A stretch of 64,000 bases of DNA from positions 62,001-126,000 of the forward strand of contig NZ_OCMT01000001.1 in the NCBI RefSeq assembly GCF_900215335.1, given 5' to 3'. Position 1 is the first letter of the stretch. Each line of letters begins with the position of its first letter. This document shows, piece by piece, positions 49,494 through 58,879 of this stretch. This DNA is from Pedobacter xixiisoli. Lineage in GTDB: Bacteria; Bacteroidota; Bacteroidia; Sphingobacteriales; Sphingobacteriaceae. The notes under the pieces were generated by a model that saw only the letters and a list, made by a program, of their open reading frames with translations, was not told the DNA's origin and did no database searches. The translations under genes were made by a program, and so were the position numbers.

Positions 49494-50732
49494 ATGGTAA
49501 ATTTTAATCGTTTCACATTAGCCAATGGTTTAAAAGTTTTGGTGCACGAAGACCCAACAACTCCAATGGCTGTTTTAAATATACTTTACGACGTTGGCGC
49601 AAGGGATGAAGAGGAGGGAAGGACTGGTTTTGCGCATCTCTTCGAACATTTAATGTTTGGTGGTTCTATCAATATTCCGAGTTATGATGAGCCTTTGCAA
49701 CGTGTAGGAGGCGAAAATAACGCCTTTACCAGTAACGACATCACTAATTATTATATCACTTTGCCGGCAGCAAATATTGAAACTGCTTTTTGGTTAGAAA
49801 GTGATAGGATGTTGAGTTTAGCTTTCTCTGAAAAGAGCTTAGAAACACAACGTAACGTAGTTTGCGAAGAATTTAAACAACGCTATTTGAACCAGCCATA
49901 CGGTGATGTTTGGTTGAAGCTACGTCCGCTGGCTTACGAAAAACATCCGTACCGTTGGGCAACTATTGGACAGGATTTAGCACAAATAGAAAATGCAAAA
50001 ATGGAAGATGTGAAGGCGTTTTTCAAGAAGCATTACAACCCGCAAAATGCGATTTTAGTGGTTGGTGGTAATATCAAAACCGAAGAGGTAAAAGAGTTGG
50101 CAGAAAAATGGTTCGGTCCAATTCCAGCAGGCGATAAATATTTAAGGGATTTGCCAAAAGAAGTTGAGCAAACTGAAGCTAGAAGTTTGACTGTAAATGC
50201 TGATGTTCCTTTGAATGCTATTTACACTGCATTTAAAATGCCTGCTAGGCTAGGTGAGAACTACCAAGTTTTCGATTTGCTATCGGATATTTTATCGCAA
50301 GGTCAGTCTTCGCGTTTGTACAACAGCTTGCTGAAAGAACAGCAATTGTTCAGCGAAATTAATGCTTATATCACCAGTAGTTTAGATGAAGGTTTATTTA
50401 TTGTAGAAGGCAAGTTAGTGGAAGGTGTGAGCATGGAGCAAGCTGAAAGTGCCATTTGGACTGAGTTGCAAAAAATTGCTACTTCTTTAGTTAGCGAAGA
50501 AGAATTAACGAAAGTGAAGAATAAATCGGAATCGATTATGGTGTTTTCTGAAATGAACTTGTTAGATAAAGCTATGAATTTAGCTTTTTATGAGTTGTTA
50601 GGCGATGCTGATTTGCTGAATGTAGAAATTAACAAATACCTATCGATTACTGCCGAGCAGATTCAACAAGTTGCGCAAGAAACGTTTAAGAAAGAAAAAT
50701 CATCAACCTTATATTATTTAGCCAATGCTTAA
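49494..50732 (+). CDS. M16 family zinc peptidase, catalytic subunit
   Basis: A 412-residue M16B-type metallopeptidase. The inverted zinc motif HLFEH (HxxEH, in GRTGFAHLFEHLMFGGS) and the downstream Glu (region ETQRNVVCEEFKQRY) form the zinc site. A second M16 domain (about 200-410, including VPLNAIYTAFKMPA) completes the clam shell. Such proteins degrade peptides. The start is 49494 (MVNFNRFTLANGLKVLVHED) rather than 49407. The next gene, overlapping by 8 bp, encodes the non-catalytic partner, so the pair likely forms a heterodimer like the mitochondrial processing peptidase. Confidence 0.92.
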   Translation: MVNFNRFTLANGLKVLVHEDPTTPMAVLNILYDVGARDEEEGRTGFAHLFEHLMFGGSINIPSYDEPLQRVGGENNAFTSNDITNYYITLPAANIETAFWLESDRMLSLAFSEKSLETQRNVVCEEFKQRYLNQPYGDVWLKLRPLAYEKHPYRWATIGQDLAQIENAKMEDVKAFFKKHYNPQNAILVVGGNIKTEEVKELAEKWFGPIPAGDKYLRDLPKEVEQTEARSLTVNADVPLNAIYTAFKMPARLGENYQVFDLLSDILSQGQSSRLYNSLLKEQQLFSEINAYITSSLDEGLFIVEGKLVEGVSMEQAESAIWTELQKIATSLVSEEELTKVKNKSESIMVFSEMNLLDKAMNLAFYELLGDADLLNVEINKYLSITAEQIQQVAQETFKKEKSSTLYYLANA

Positions 50733-51999
50733 CAGAACAATTGCACCTGCTTTTAGGCAGGTAAATGATATCAATTTTATTAAGCCAACGGCAAATAATT
50801 TAGCTAACGGCATACCTGTTTACACTATTAATGCTGGCGAAACGGAATTGGTACGCATTGAGTTTATTTTTGAAAATGTAAACTGGGATGTGCGCCAACC
50901 CCTACAAGCTGTTGCGGCAAATGGTTTAATTAATAGTGGTACAAAGACTTTAACTGCCATGCAAATTGCAGAAAAAGTTGATTATTACGGTGCCTTTTTG
51001 CAAACTGAATATGGTGCAGACCATACCAATATTACGCTTTATACGCTTACTAAGCATTTGCCATCGGTTTTGCCAATTTTATGGTCGGTGTTAAATGAAA
51101 GTGTTTTTCCACAGCATGAGCTGGATATTTACAAGCAGAACCAAAAGCAAAAATTACAGGTAAGCTTGCAAAAGAACGATTACCTAGCCCGTAAAACTTT
51201 TGCTCATGCTATTTTCGGGGATACGGCTTATGGTTCGGACATTAACGCTGCCGATTATGACCAATTGCAACAGCAAGATTTGTTGGCGTATTACAAAGCT
51301 GCTTTTCAGCCAGCTAATTGTACCATTATTATTGCCGGCAAGTTTGTAGCACAAGATTTTGAGGTGTTAAATAAGGTTTTTGGTGGTGCTTGGGAAAATA
51401 ATGCTGCGGTAACTAAAAACGATTTTCAGTTTGTAGCAGAGGCTGGTAAAGATTTATATATCGAGAAACCAGAAGCTTTACAATCTGCAATTAGAATGGG
51501 AAATTTGAGTATTAACCGTACTCATACAGATTTTCCTGCCTTGCAAATTTTGAACTGTGTATTTGGCGGATATTTTGGTTCTCGCTTAATGGCCAATATT
51601 AGAGAAGATAAAGGCTATACTTATGGTATTGGCTCTGGAATTGCTTCGCTAAAACATGCTGGTTACTTCTTTTTAGCTACAGAGGTTGGCGCTGATGTTT
51701 GTACAAGTGCACTAACAGAAATAGAAAAGGAAATCAATATTTTGAGAAGCGATTTAATAGCCGAAGAAGAGCTGGATTTAGTGCGTAACTATATGCTGGG
51801 TTCACTTTTGGGTAGCTTAGAGAATGCTTTCTCTCACGCTGATAAATTCAAGAACATTCATTTCGCTGGCTTAGATTATGATTATTACGATAATTATATC
51901 CATACGGTGAAAAATATAACTGCCGAGCGCTTAAAGGTTATTGCAAATCAATATTTAGATTGGAACGCGATGACTAGGGTAGTGGTTGGTAAGAAGTAA
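50725..51999 (+). CDS. M16 family peptidase-like protein, non-catalytic subunit
   Basis: A 424-residue M16 homologue. It has lost the HxxEH zinc motif (AMQIAEKVDYYGAFLQTEYG stands at that place) but keeps the substrate-binding Arg and Tyr pair in NIREDKGYTYGIGSGIASLK. This split is the usual one for two-gene M16B systems. It overlaps the catalytic subunit gene by 8 bp. A 20-bp perfect hairpin terminator follows (52103-52148). No signal peptide is seen in either subunit, so the enzyme is probably cytoplasmic. Confidence 0.9.
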   Translation: MLNRTIAPAFRQVNDINFIKPTANNLANGIPVYTINAGETELVRIEFIFENVNWDVRQPLQAVAANGLINSGTKTLTAMQIAEKVDYYGAFLQTEYGADHTNITLYTLTKHLPSVLPILWSVLNESVFPQHELDIYKQNQKQKLQVSLQKNDYLARKTFAHAIFGDTAYGSDINAADYDQLQQQDLLAYYKAAFQPANCTIIIAGKFVAQDFEVLNKVFGGAWENNAAVTKNDFQFVAEAGKDLYIEKPEALQSAIRMGNLSINRTHTDFPALQILNCVFGGYFGSRLMANIREDKGYTYGIGSGIASLKHAGYFFLATEVGADVCTSALTEIEKEINILRSDLIAEEELDLVRNYMLGSLLGSLENAFSHADKFKNIHFAGLDYDYYDNYIHTVKNITAERLKVIANQYLDWNAMTRVVVGKK

Positions 52000-52025
52000 A
52001 ATAAAAAATACTAGGTTAAACTATC

Positions 52026-52052
52026 GTCATTGCGAGGTACGAAGCAATCTTA
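52026..52052. repeat. copy of the GTCATTGCGAGG repeat
   Basis: GTCATTGCGAGGTACGAAGC then AATCTTA, the best preserved of four copies (others 5179, 19408, 19811). Confidence 0.6.
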
Positions 52053-52102
52053 CAACGCTAGATGAGATATAACTTAAGCGTCGCAACGACTACTAGGATG
52101 AG

Positions 52103-52148
52103 ATGATATAAAAATCCCCGATAGTTTAATCGGGGATTTTTATATCAT
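52103..52148. terminator. bidirectional terminator, 20-bp perfect stem
   Basis: ATGATATAAAAATCCCCGAT, loop AGTTTA, and the exact reverse complement. It serves the convergent M16 pair and the DUF3857 operon, whose stop codon directly follows it. Confidence 0.9.
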
Positions 52149-54044
52149 TTATATTTTCGTTAAAACAGCCTTCAGTTTATCTGCTTGATAGATTTTCTTA
52201 TAGAAATCTACATATTCATTGTATTTTTCAGGTGGATATTTACTGTTGTTCATCGTCTGAGTTCGAACATAGGTAATGATATTATCTTTCACCAAGAACT
52301 TGGCTGTATAACTTCCAAATTCAGAACTAATGTCGATATCTTTTGGCATAAACTCTACAGCGTATCCCTTTGGTAAGGTAAAGCTAATTTCGTCTTGGTC
52401 GTTATAGCTGTAAGGAACTGAGAAATGAGTTTTCCTGTTGTTGACTTTTGCAGGTGCGCTTTCTTTTCTGTTGGTTTGGTTTAAGGTAAGAAATAGCTTT
52501 TCTCCTCCTTTGGTAAATAACTGATTGGTTTTGAAATTGATTTCATCCGTCATTATTGGAATTGTTTTATCCGCTTGTTCAATCTTAAATCCAATTAACT
52601 CCGCCCCAGGAATATCGTTATTGCTGATGATAGATTTACGTTGTTCGCTAGGTTCTTTAAGTAGTAAGCTAAAGTTGTCTTCGAATTGGGCATTGCCATA
52701 ATTTGTTCTAATGGCAATATTTGCTAATCCACTATCATCTATATCTATTTTAGTTTTCCTAATTTGATAATTGTCTTTAGCATTGTAAGTATTGGTACGC
52801 ACTACCTTACCGCCATTTTCAGTAATCAATAAAACATCTCTGTCTGAGTTACTGTAACCAATAAATCCCATAGGTTTATATTGACTTGTACATTCTAAAA
52901 ATAAGGTGTCGTTTTTTTGGGGTACACATAAAATCATGTGGTTAGATTGTCTGTTGCTAGCAAAATTCTTGTTCAAGCTAGGCATATCATTACCAATTAA
53001 AACTAGATTTGAATGGATACCAGCTTCGTTTAGCATGGCTTTCATGTAATTAGAAAGTGCCTTACAGTCGCCATAATTTACTTGGGCAACCTTTTCAGCT
53101 AAAATAGGTTTAAAGCCGCCAATACCTAATTGGATACTTACGTAACGTGTGTTTTGTTGCAAATAGTTATATAGAATTCTGATTTTCTCCTTTGTATTTG
53201 CAGCATCTTTTGTTAGTGACTGCACTTTTGCTTTTAACGTTTCAGGAAGTACATTACCACCTTCGTTCAGCTTATGGAACCACATACCAAAGTCTTTCCA
53301 GTTGTTCAAATTACCCTTTGTTCCATCAAACTCAAAATCATTAGAAGAAGCTAGAACCCAATTACTAACATCACTTAATCCACTGCTTAGTGGTTCGCTA
53401 CCAATGGCAGGTCTATTTTCACTTTTCCAAACATACTTTGTTTTGTCGCTATTTTTTAGCGAGTCGGTTTTCAAACCGTTATTGGTGATAAAACGAAAAG
53501 TAATTCCCTTTGCAGTTTGAACAGTGTAGCTAGACTGTTCTACGGATACACCAAATCCCTTTAAATCTTGCCACGAAGGGTAGTCCAAAATTCCTTTAAA
53601 ATCTTGAGAGTAGCTGTATTCTATCGTATAAGGAAAAGTTGTATTGCTAAAATTTAAGTATTTAACACGATTGTCATTGTAAATAGAGAAGCCATCAGAA
53701 GCACTTTCATCTTTAATATCAGCAGATTTGTAATCCTTTATTTTTTTTCCATTTGCATCATATATAGTGGCTTTTACACCGTAAATGCTTGAGAATTTGT
53801 CATAACCAATGACCATATTTGAAAAGCGTTCACCAGCTTTGTTTATAATGGTGATGGCAGTTTTATAATCATATTGTGCCGAACCTATACTTTTTACATC
53901 AAAGTTTTTTTGTTCGTTTCTCACAACAGCTACTGCATCTTGTTTTAGCTGGTCAGGAATTTTACTTACATCATAATTATTCTGCGCCCATGCAAACGTA
54001 GACATAAGAGCAATTAAGAGTGTTAAATAGATATGTTTTTTCAT
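52149..54044 (-). CDS. secreted DUF3857 / transglutaminase-like protein
   Basis: A 631-residue protein. A signal peptide (MKKHIYLTLLIALMSTFAWA) is followed by a DUF3857 beta-domain (about 40-220), a transglutaminase-like core (about 255-380) and a C-terminal strand domain. The core keeps the nucleophile in QVNYGDCKALSNYMKAMLNE and a His in QSNHMILCVP, so it could be an active papain-like fold. ATG 54044 is set by the signal peptide; the frame opens at 54107. It follows a DUF3857 paralogue (54177-56162) on the same strand. The role is unknown, most likely periplasmic peptide or protein processing. Confidence 0.82.
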   Translation of the reverse strand: MKKHIYLTLLIALMSTFAWAQNNYDVSKIPDQLKQDAVAVVRNEQKNFDVKSIGSAQYDYKTAITIINKAGERFSNMVIGYDKFSSIYGVKATIYDANGKKIKDYKSADIKDESASDGFSIYNDNRVKYLNFSNTTFPYTIEYSYSQDFKGILDYPSWQDLKGFGVSVEQSSYTVQTAKGITFRFITNNGLKTDSLKNSDKTKYVWKSENRPAIGSEPLSSGLSDVSNWVLASSNDFEFDGTKGNLNNWKDFGMWFHKLNEGGNVLPETLKAKVQSLTKDAANTKEKIRILYNYLQQNTRYVSIQLGIGGFKPILAEKVAQVNYGDCKALSNYMKAMLNEAGIHSNLVLIGNDMPSLNKNFASNRQSNHMILCVPQKNDTLFLECTSQYKPMGFIGYSNSDRDVLLITENGGKVVRTNTYNAKDNYQIRKTKIDIDDSGLANIAIRTNYGNAQFEDNFSLLLKEPSEQRKSIISNNDIPGAELIGFKIEQADKTIPIMTDEINFKTNQLFTKGGEKLFLTLNQTNRKESAPAKVNNRKTHFSVPYSYNDQDEISFTLPKGYAVEFMPKDIDISSEFGSYTAKFLVKDNIITYVRTQTMNNSKYPPEKYNEYVDFYKKIYQADKLKAVLTKI

Positions 54045-54176
54045 CTGTGTAAATTTATTTGCAATGGTGATGAAGCCACCATGATTTTTCACATTTTTTT
54101 GGTTCAATGGTGTTGAAGAGCGCTAAAGCCGTTTGTTCATCCCACTGTGTGATTTAAAAAATCATGGCAGATTCAT

Positions 54177-56162
54177 TTAAGATTTTTTCTTGAACACAAT
54201 TTGTTCTGCTTGTTTTTCTACGATTACTTTGAAAAGCTCTTTAATATCAAAGTATTCTTCTGGAGAAAAAACACTTTTGTTGATTTCGATGACACTTCTT
54301 ACCAATACAGTTTTTTCTTGTGATAGGAAGCTTATGGTAAATGAACCCTTGTTTTCTGGAAGCTTGAAAACTCCACCTTTTGGTAATTTGTCAATTTCGT
54401 AATCTTCAGGAAAGTTAATGGTAGCCCGAATGCTTTCTTTCTTCGGATAACCAAAATCCACAGGGAAAGTTCTGGCTTCGTGCTTTAGAAAATTTTCTTT
54501 AGTTCGTTCGTAAAGTAGCGGATTAAGATATACCAAATTTCCTGCTTCTTCTACATTGTCTTCAATAGTAACCGTAAGCTCTTCGTTTAACAATTCCTCA
54601 AAATTATTCAAGTTATTGATTTTATAACTGTCGATTTCTAATCCTTGCTTATCTTTTTTCAAATTTTTGATAAACTCTGTTTCGCTGGCATTTGAACGAT
54701 ACCTGTTTCTTAAAGAAAGTGCTCCATAGCCTTTGTAATATTGAAGCATAGTGCCTTTTAGTTTGTTTTCCTTATCGAGTGTTAAGCTATAGTTGTAAAT
54801 TTTTTCATCATTAAAAGAAGGTTCTAAGGCTATCCAAGTGCCAGTTTGAGATTTTAAATCAATAGAAAACCCTTGATGGTTTAGGCTTTGGTAAGAAACC
54901 ATTCCTAGAAAATGATCATTATTAGTCGCATCCATAATAATGTCTTTTCCACCTATTTTTGCGCTAACTAAAACACTATTGAATTTAGAAATAATTGGAT
55001 TTCCAGGATGCGCACCATTGTTGCGGGTACTAATTAAAACTGGATTTGCATCTATTTTCGCTTCCTTAAGGAAAATTAACAATAGAAGATTAATGTCTGC
55101 AGATGAACCTGTTTTCTTCTCTAAGATAGTTTTTGGATTAGTTTCGCTGGTATAACGGCGATAACTGTCGTTCCATTTAGTATTAGTTTTTACGTAATTG
55201 TAAATCAGGTTTGCAATTTTTAAAGTATCAGTCTCTGTTTTGATGATGGTAGGAAGCAAACTTTTGGCAACAGCATTTCTTTTTACGAAAAGTCCGAAGT
55301 TTTCATCTTCAGCTAAATCTTTGACAATTTTTGGCCAAGTACCGTTAAAATCCCTGTAGATATCATTTGGATATCGAGTCGCCATCAATTCAAATTCAAT
55401 TGAAGAAATGTAATCGTCCATTGTGGTAATGAATGGTTCATCTTTCATCGCTGGAACATTTTCTGCAACATACTGACTGTAAACAGCACTAGAGTTTACG
55501 CCTGTCACATAATGCGCATTAATAGTTTCCCTTTTAGTTTGCGTTGGTCTGTAATAACCTATAAATGAAGGTTTGTAAAATAGGTATTCAGGTATTTTGA
55601 CATTGTACTCTGTATACAACGTTGGAATACCGCTTTGAAATGACCAGCCGCGTAAATTGAAAGTGAAAGGAGACCTGATGGTGTATTTGTATTCTATAAC
55701 CGAGCCTTCTTTTATATTAGCTAGGGTGTATTTCTTAATTTGGTAATTCTTGTTGAAGTTTTCGGTGAATTTTGCATCTTTCCCTAATTTAGTGATCACA
55801 AGCTTGTCATCTTCCATATTGTAAGTGGCTGCTTCCATTCTCGACACGTCTTCTTTTGCACTGTTTGAACCTCGGTACAATGCAATTTGAAAATCCGCTA
55901 AATCGTAGGCATTTTTGTTGATGATTTTATACCTCACATGTTGTTCAAATACAAATTCAAATCCGTTTCTGTCATTGTATTCGAAATAGCAGTCGCCAAC
56001 ATCAAATATTTTAACAGCTGCTGCTGCGGAGTCTTGCCCGAAAGGTTTAGCGTTAAAATCTTCTGGTGTTACTTTTCCAAACTTGAACTCTTTTTTTTGC
56101 GCATAGGTACTCAGAGACAGGCATAAGAAGCCTATGAGATAGATTGAGCGTTTAATTTTCAT
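54177..56162 (-). CDS. DUF3857 protein with inactivated transglutaminase core
   Basis: A 661-residue secreted protein (signal peptide ending LSTYAQ). A DUF3857 domain (about 60-230) precedes a transglutaminase-like region (about 285-400). At the catalytic position it reads KTGSSADINLLLLIFLKEAK, where the active relative has GDCKALSNYM; the cysteine is Ser, so catalysis is unlikely. A C-terminal strand domain follows. It is the upstream member of a tandem pair with the gene ending at 52149, and the two may work as active and inactive partners, which is inference. Confidence 0.8.
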   Translation of the reverse strand: MKIKRSIYLIGFLCLSLSTYAQKKEFKFGKVTPEDFNAKPFGQDSAAAAVKIFDVGDCYFEYNDRNGFEFVFEQHVRYKIINKNAYDLADFQIALYRGSNSAKEDVSRMEAATYNMEDDKLVITKLGKDAKFTENFNKNYQIKKYTLANIKEGSVIEYKYTIRSPFTFNLRGWSFQSGIPTLYTEYNVKIPEYLFYKPSFIGYYRPTQTKRETINAHYVTGVNSSAVYSQYVAENVPAMKDEPFITTMDDYISSIEFELMATRYPNDIYRDFNGTWPKIVKDLAEDENFGLFVKRNAVAKSLLPTIIKTETDTLKIANLIYNYVKTNTKWNDSYRRYTSETNPKTILEKKTGSSADINLLLLIFLKEAKIDANPVLISTRNNGAHPGNPIISKFNSVLVSAKIGGKDIIMDATNNDHFLGMVSYQSLNHQGFSIDLKSQTGTWIALEPSFNDEKIYNYSLTLDKENKLKGTMLQYYKGYGALSLRNRYRSNASETEFIKNLKKDKQGLEIDSYKINNLNNFEELLNEELTVTIEDNVEEAGNLVYLNPLLYERTKENFLKHEARTFPVDFGYPKKESIRATINFPEDYEIDKLPKGGVFKLPENKGSFTISFLSQEKTVLVRSVIEINKSVFSPEEYFDIKELFKVIVEKQAEQIVFKKKS

Positions 56163-56224
56163 GGTTTTTCTTTATAACACAATGATAATAAAGAAAATCC
56201 GCAGAGAAAAATAAAAATTAGAGA

Positions 56225-58057
56225 TTATAGCTCTTTTAATAAGGTTACCTTGCCATCCATTGTGCTTATTAGTAAAGTTTTATCGTCAATCACTTTAAAA
56301 GTATTTACCATGGAGTTATCAATTTTGTGAGCCCATAAAGTCTTTTGTTCTTTAGGACTGATGCAATAGATAGTTCCGTTTTTGGTGCCAAAGAATAACT
56401 TGCCATTTTTCTCAACCAAATCTGATGGCGTATGTTCGTATCCGTAGCCTGCGTTATATTTCCAAGCGACACCTTCGTTGGTACGTGTGGTTTTGTAAGC
56501 CACAATTTCGTCCTGCATGGTTTTGCCATACACTAAAGTGCTATCCGCAGATAAACCAATGGATTCACGAACCTTAGCCTCATTGTTTCTCCATAAAGTT
56601 TGACCAGTGGTCGCATCAATAGCTGTTAAAACACGGTCTGGAGCTGCAATATAAATCGTGTTGTTTGCCGCAACTGGAGTAGCCATTGCAGGAGAAAACA
56701 TTCTGTTGGCGTGGCCATTATTCCATTTCCAAAGTAAGGCTCCAGTATTGATATCTAATGCGTACAAATGACGTCCCCAAGAACCAAAAATGATTTTACC
56801 TTGATAGATTAACGGTTTGCCCACAATGGTGCCTTCCACGTCTGCAAATTGCCATTTTAGCTTTCCTGTTTTTACAGCTAGCGCTTTGAAAGTGTTATCG
56901 CTTGCTCCAATAAAAACGGTTTTTCCTTCTACTATAGGCGAACCTAATACAGATTTTTTTGCTGCGGTCTTCCAAACCAATTTGCCATCTTTTAAATTCA
57001 ATGCATAGATGTTACCATCTCCAGAACCAAAAATCACTAATTTATCGGCACTAATTATTGGCGAAGAGTAAATTGCTCCCTGCGTTCGGTAAGTCCACAC
57101 AGGTTTTCCAGTTTTTCTATTTAAGGCTTCTATGAGTCCAATGCTATTCCCGAAAACCACCAAATCGTTACTGTAGGCAGGCGTATTAACCACATTGGCA
57201 TTTGAGTGGTAAGTCCAAACTGGCTTAACAATGTTGTATTTTTGGTTGATGGCAAATTCTGGACGTTCATAGGTTTTGCCATCACTAACGAAAGTTTTTA
57301 AGCTTATTTTGCGCCAAGCTGGCATTAGCGCTTCGGTAGGTTTTTTAGTAGCGAAATAAGCAGTGTCTTTGTTCATCGTTACGATATTGTAGCCGCCAAT
57401 ACTGTCTTTAGCTCTCAGGTTAGAACGTCCCATGGTACCTTGTATACCTTCGAAATTATACGCTTTGTTTTGATGTCCGTGTCCGCAAATCGAATATTGG
57501 ATGTTTTTCTTCTTTAACCTATCAATGGCCTCGTACCAATTGTCTAGACTGTTATCCAAAGGGTAATGATTGATGTAGATGATCGGCATGCTTTTAGGAG
57601 TTTTGTTTAACACACTATCCAACCAAACGGTAGCATCACGTGGAATATGGCCATCACTCATACGAACATATGGACCCGAAGCGCAGGCAATAAAGCGATA
57701 ACCATTATAATCGAAGGTGAATTTGTCGTAGCCAAACTCTCTAATGAAAGATACGCCTCCAGATTCCGACCAGCCTGTATCATGATTACCAGGGATAACG
57801 TAGAATTTTTTATTCAACCCAGCTAGTATCTCTTTAGCAAGTTTCAGCTCTTCGTTAGTACCCATCTCGGTAATATCGCCAGTAACCAGTACAAAATTGA
57901 TGTCTGTTTGTGAATTGATATCAGCAACAGTCCTTCGTAAATCTTCTTCGCCCGTAGCGGTGCCAACATGGGTATCGGTTACAAAAGCATATTTGAAGTT
58001 CTGAGCATAGCTGAAATTCGCAATCAATAATAAGATTGCTATAAAGAAATTCTTCAT
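56225..58057 (-). CDS. periplasmic metallophosphoesterase fused to a PQQ-like beta-propeller
   Basis: A 610-residue secreted protein (signal peptide MKNFFIAILLLIANFSYAQ). Residues about 22-240 are a calcineurin-like phosphoesterase with all metal motifs: DTHVG (DxH), VTGDITEM (GD), VIPGNHDTGW (GNHD) and CGHGHQNKA (GHxH). Residues about 265-610 are a PQQ-enzyme/BamB-like propeller with blades such as GKPVWTYRTQGAIYSSPIIS, DGKLVWKTAAKKSVLGSPIV and TGALLWKWNNGHANRM. The propeller lacks dehydrogenase catalytic residues and probably positions a substrate. Substrate unknown (nucleotide, phosphoester lipid or similar). Single gene with a 62-bp gap to the DUF3857 pair. Confidence 0.88.
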   Translation of the reverse strand: MKNFFIAILLLIANFSYAQNFKYAFVTDTHVGTATGEEDLRRTVADINSQTDINFVLVTGDITEMGTNEELKLAKEILAGLNKKFYVIPGNHDTGWSESGGVSFIREFGYDKFTFDYNGYRFIACASGPYVRMSDGHIPRDATVWLDSVLNKTPKSMPIIYINHYPLDNSLDNWYEAIDRLKKKNIQYSICGHGHQNKAYNFEGIQGTMGRSNLRAKDSIGGYNIVTMNKDTAYFATKKPTEALMPAWRKISLKTFVSDGKTYERPEFAINQKYNIVKPVWTYHSNANVVNTPAYSNDLVVFGNSIGLIEALNRKTGKPVWTYRTQGAIYSSPIISADKLVIFGSGDGNIYALNLKDGKLVWKTAAKKSVLGSPIVEGKTVFIGASDNTFKALAVKTGKLKWQFADVEGTIVGKPLIYQGKIIFGSWGRHLYALDINTGALLWKWNNGHANRMFSPAMATPVAANNTIYIAAPDRVLTAIDATTGQTLWRNNEAKVRESIGLSADSTLVYGKTMQDEIVAYKTTRTNEGVAWKYNAGYGYEHTPSDLVEKNGKLFFGTKNGTIYCISPKEQKTLWAHKIDNSMVNTFKVIDDKTLLISTMDGKVTLLKEL

Positions 58058-58175
58058 CGATTAATCATTCCTAATAGTTGGAATGAAGTTAGGATAAATA
58101 TTTGTCGTAGAAGAATTCCAAAGAAATTTTGACGTATAAAATCAGGTTTTCCATATTGTATAAATTAATTGGTGG

Positions 58176-58568
58176 TTAATAAACTAATTTAGGTTTTCCG
58201 TTTTCGCAGGTTACAGATTTTGGGGCTAGGATTAAGTCACAAGTAGAAACAATAGTCCATTTTTTATTGTACGCAATTTCAAGTGCTTTATAGTCGGCAA
58301 CTAGTTTTTCAAACTCAATAACATCTATGCTAGTGCTATAGGCTAAAAAACCAACAGGTCCTCCACAGCCCCTTTCTCCATACCCCGTAAATTTTAATTC
58401 GTAAGATTCATTATTACAAGTACTGCTTTCTGCTAAAGCCTTGATTTTTGTGAATAGTTGCTTTAATTCTTGTTGATCTTTGTTTTTAGTTTCGTCTTTA
58501 TCGCAACTGCTAACAAAAACCATTGCAGAGAGTAGTAAGCAAAAAAAGTAGAATTTGGATTGGTTCAT
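58176..58568 (-). CDS. small lipoprotein, cysteine-containing, unknown function
   Basis: A 130-residue protein with a lipoprotein signal (MNQSKFYFFCLLLSAMVFVS then SC, Cys22). The mature domain contains four to five further Cys (SSTCNNES, GERGCGGPVG, VSTCDLI, SVTCENGK), consistent with disulfides in an exported protein. I do not recognise a family. It stands alone on the minus strand with repeat-containing sequence on its upstream side. Confidence 0.65.
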   Translation of the reverse strand: MNQSKFYFFCLLLSAMVFVSSCDKDETKNKDQQELKQLFTKIKALAESSTCNNESYELKFTGYGERGCGGPVGFLAYSTSIDVIEFEKLVADYKALEIAYNKKWTIVSTCDLILAPKSVTCENGKPKLVY

Positions 58569-58879
58569 GATTTAGGTTTTGTAGCCCATACGTGGTTCTA
58601 CAAATAAACGCTACAAGCTGGAGAAAAATAGTAGCATTGTTGTGGGTACACCAAACCCGATGGCAGCGGTTATCTCCCGATTTAATCGGCAGTGTTTTTA
58701 CATGGTTAGCATATGCTTGTGCTTTTCACAGGTTTTATCGGGAATAATAGCGTACAGCGGGACTATCCGTTGCGATGAAAAAGAACAATTCCTTTACCAA
58801 AATATAACAATCCCTATTTTATTTTACGGTGAAATATTGTATCTTTGCCCCGCAAATAAGAACTACTAATTTATTTGCT
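58569..58879. repeat. divergent gap with a long GCAGCGG...GCGATGAAA repeat and the guaB promoter
   Basis: 58658-58776 opens GATGGCAGCGGTTATCTCCC, includes CCCGATTTAATCGG, and closes with AGCGGGACTATCCGTTGCGA then TGAAA. It resembles 49309-49370 with about 55 bp of extra sequence in the middle. The plus frame at 58642-58869 is repeat-derived and rejected. Confidence 0.55.
58840..58847 (+). promoter_or_regulatory. -7 promoter box of guaB
   Basis: TATCTTTG, consensus. It lies 32 nt before ATG 58880 and downstream of an in-frame GTG at 58829, so that GTG cannot be the start of this transcript's protein. Confidence 0.55.

Noticed and set aside
58642..58869. 75-residue plus-strand frame
   Set aside because: Built from the GCAGCGG...GCGATGAAA repeat and the guaB promoter region.
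58829..58879. GTG start 17 codons upstream of guaB
   Set aside because: It precedes the promoter box at 58840-58847; the family starts at 58880.
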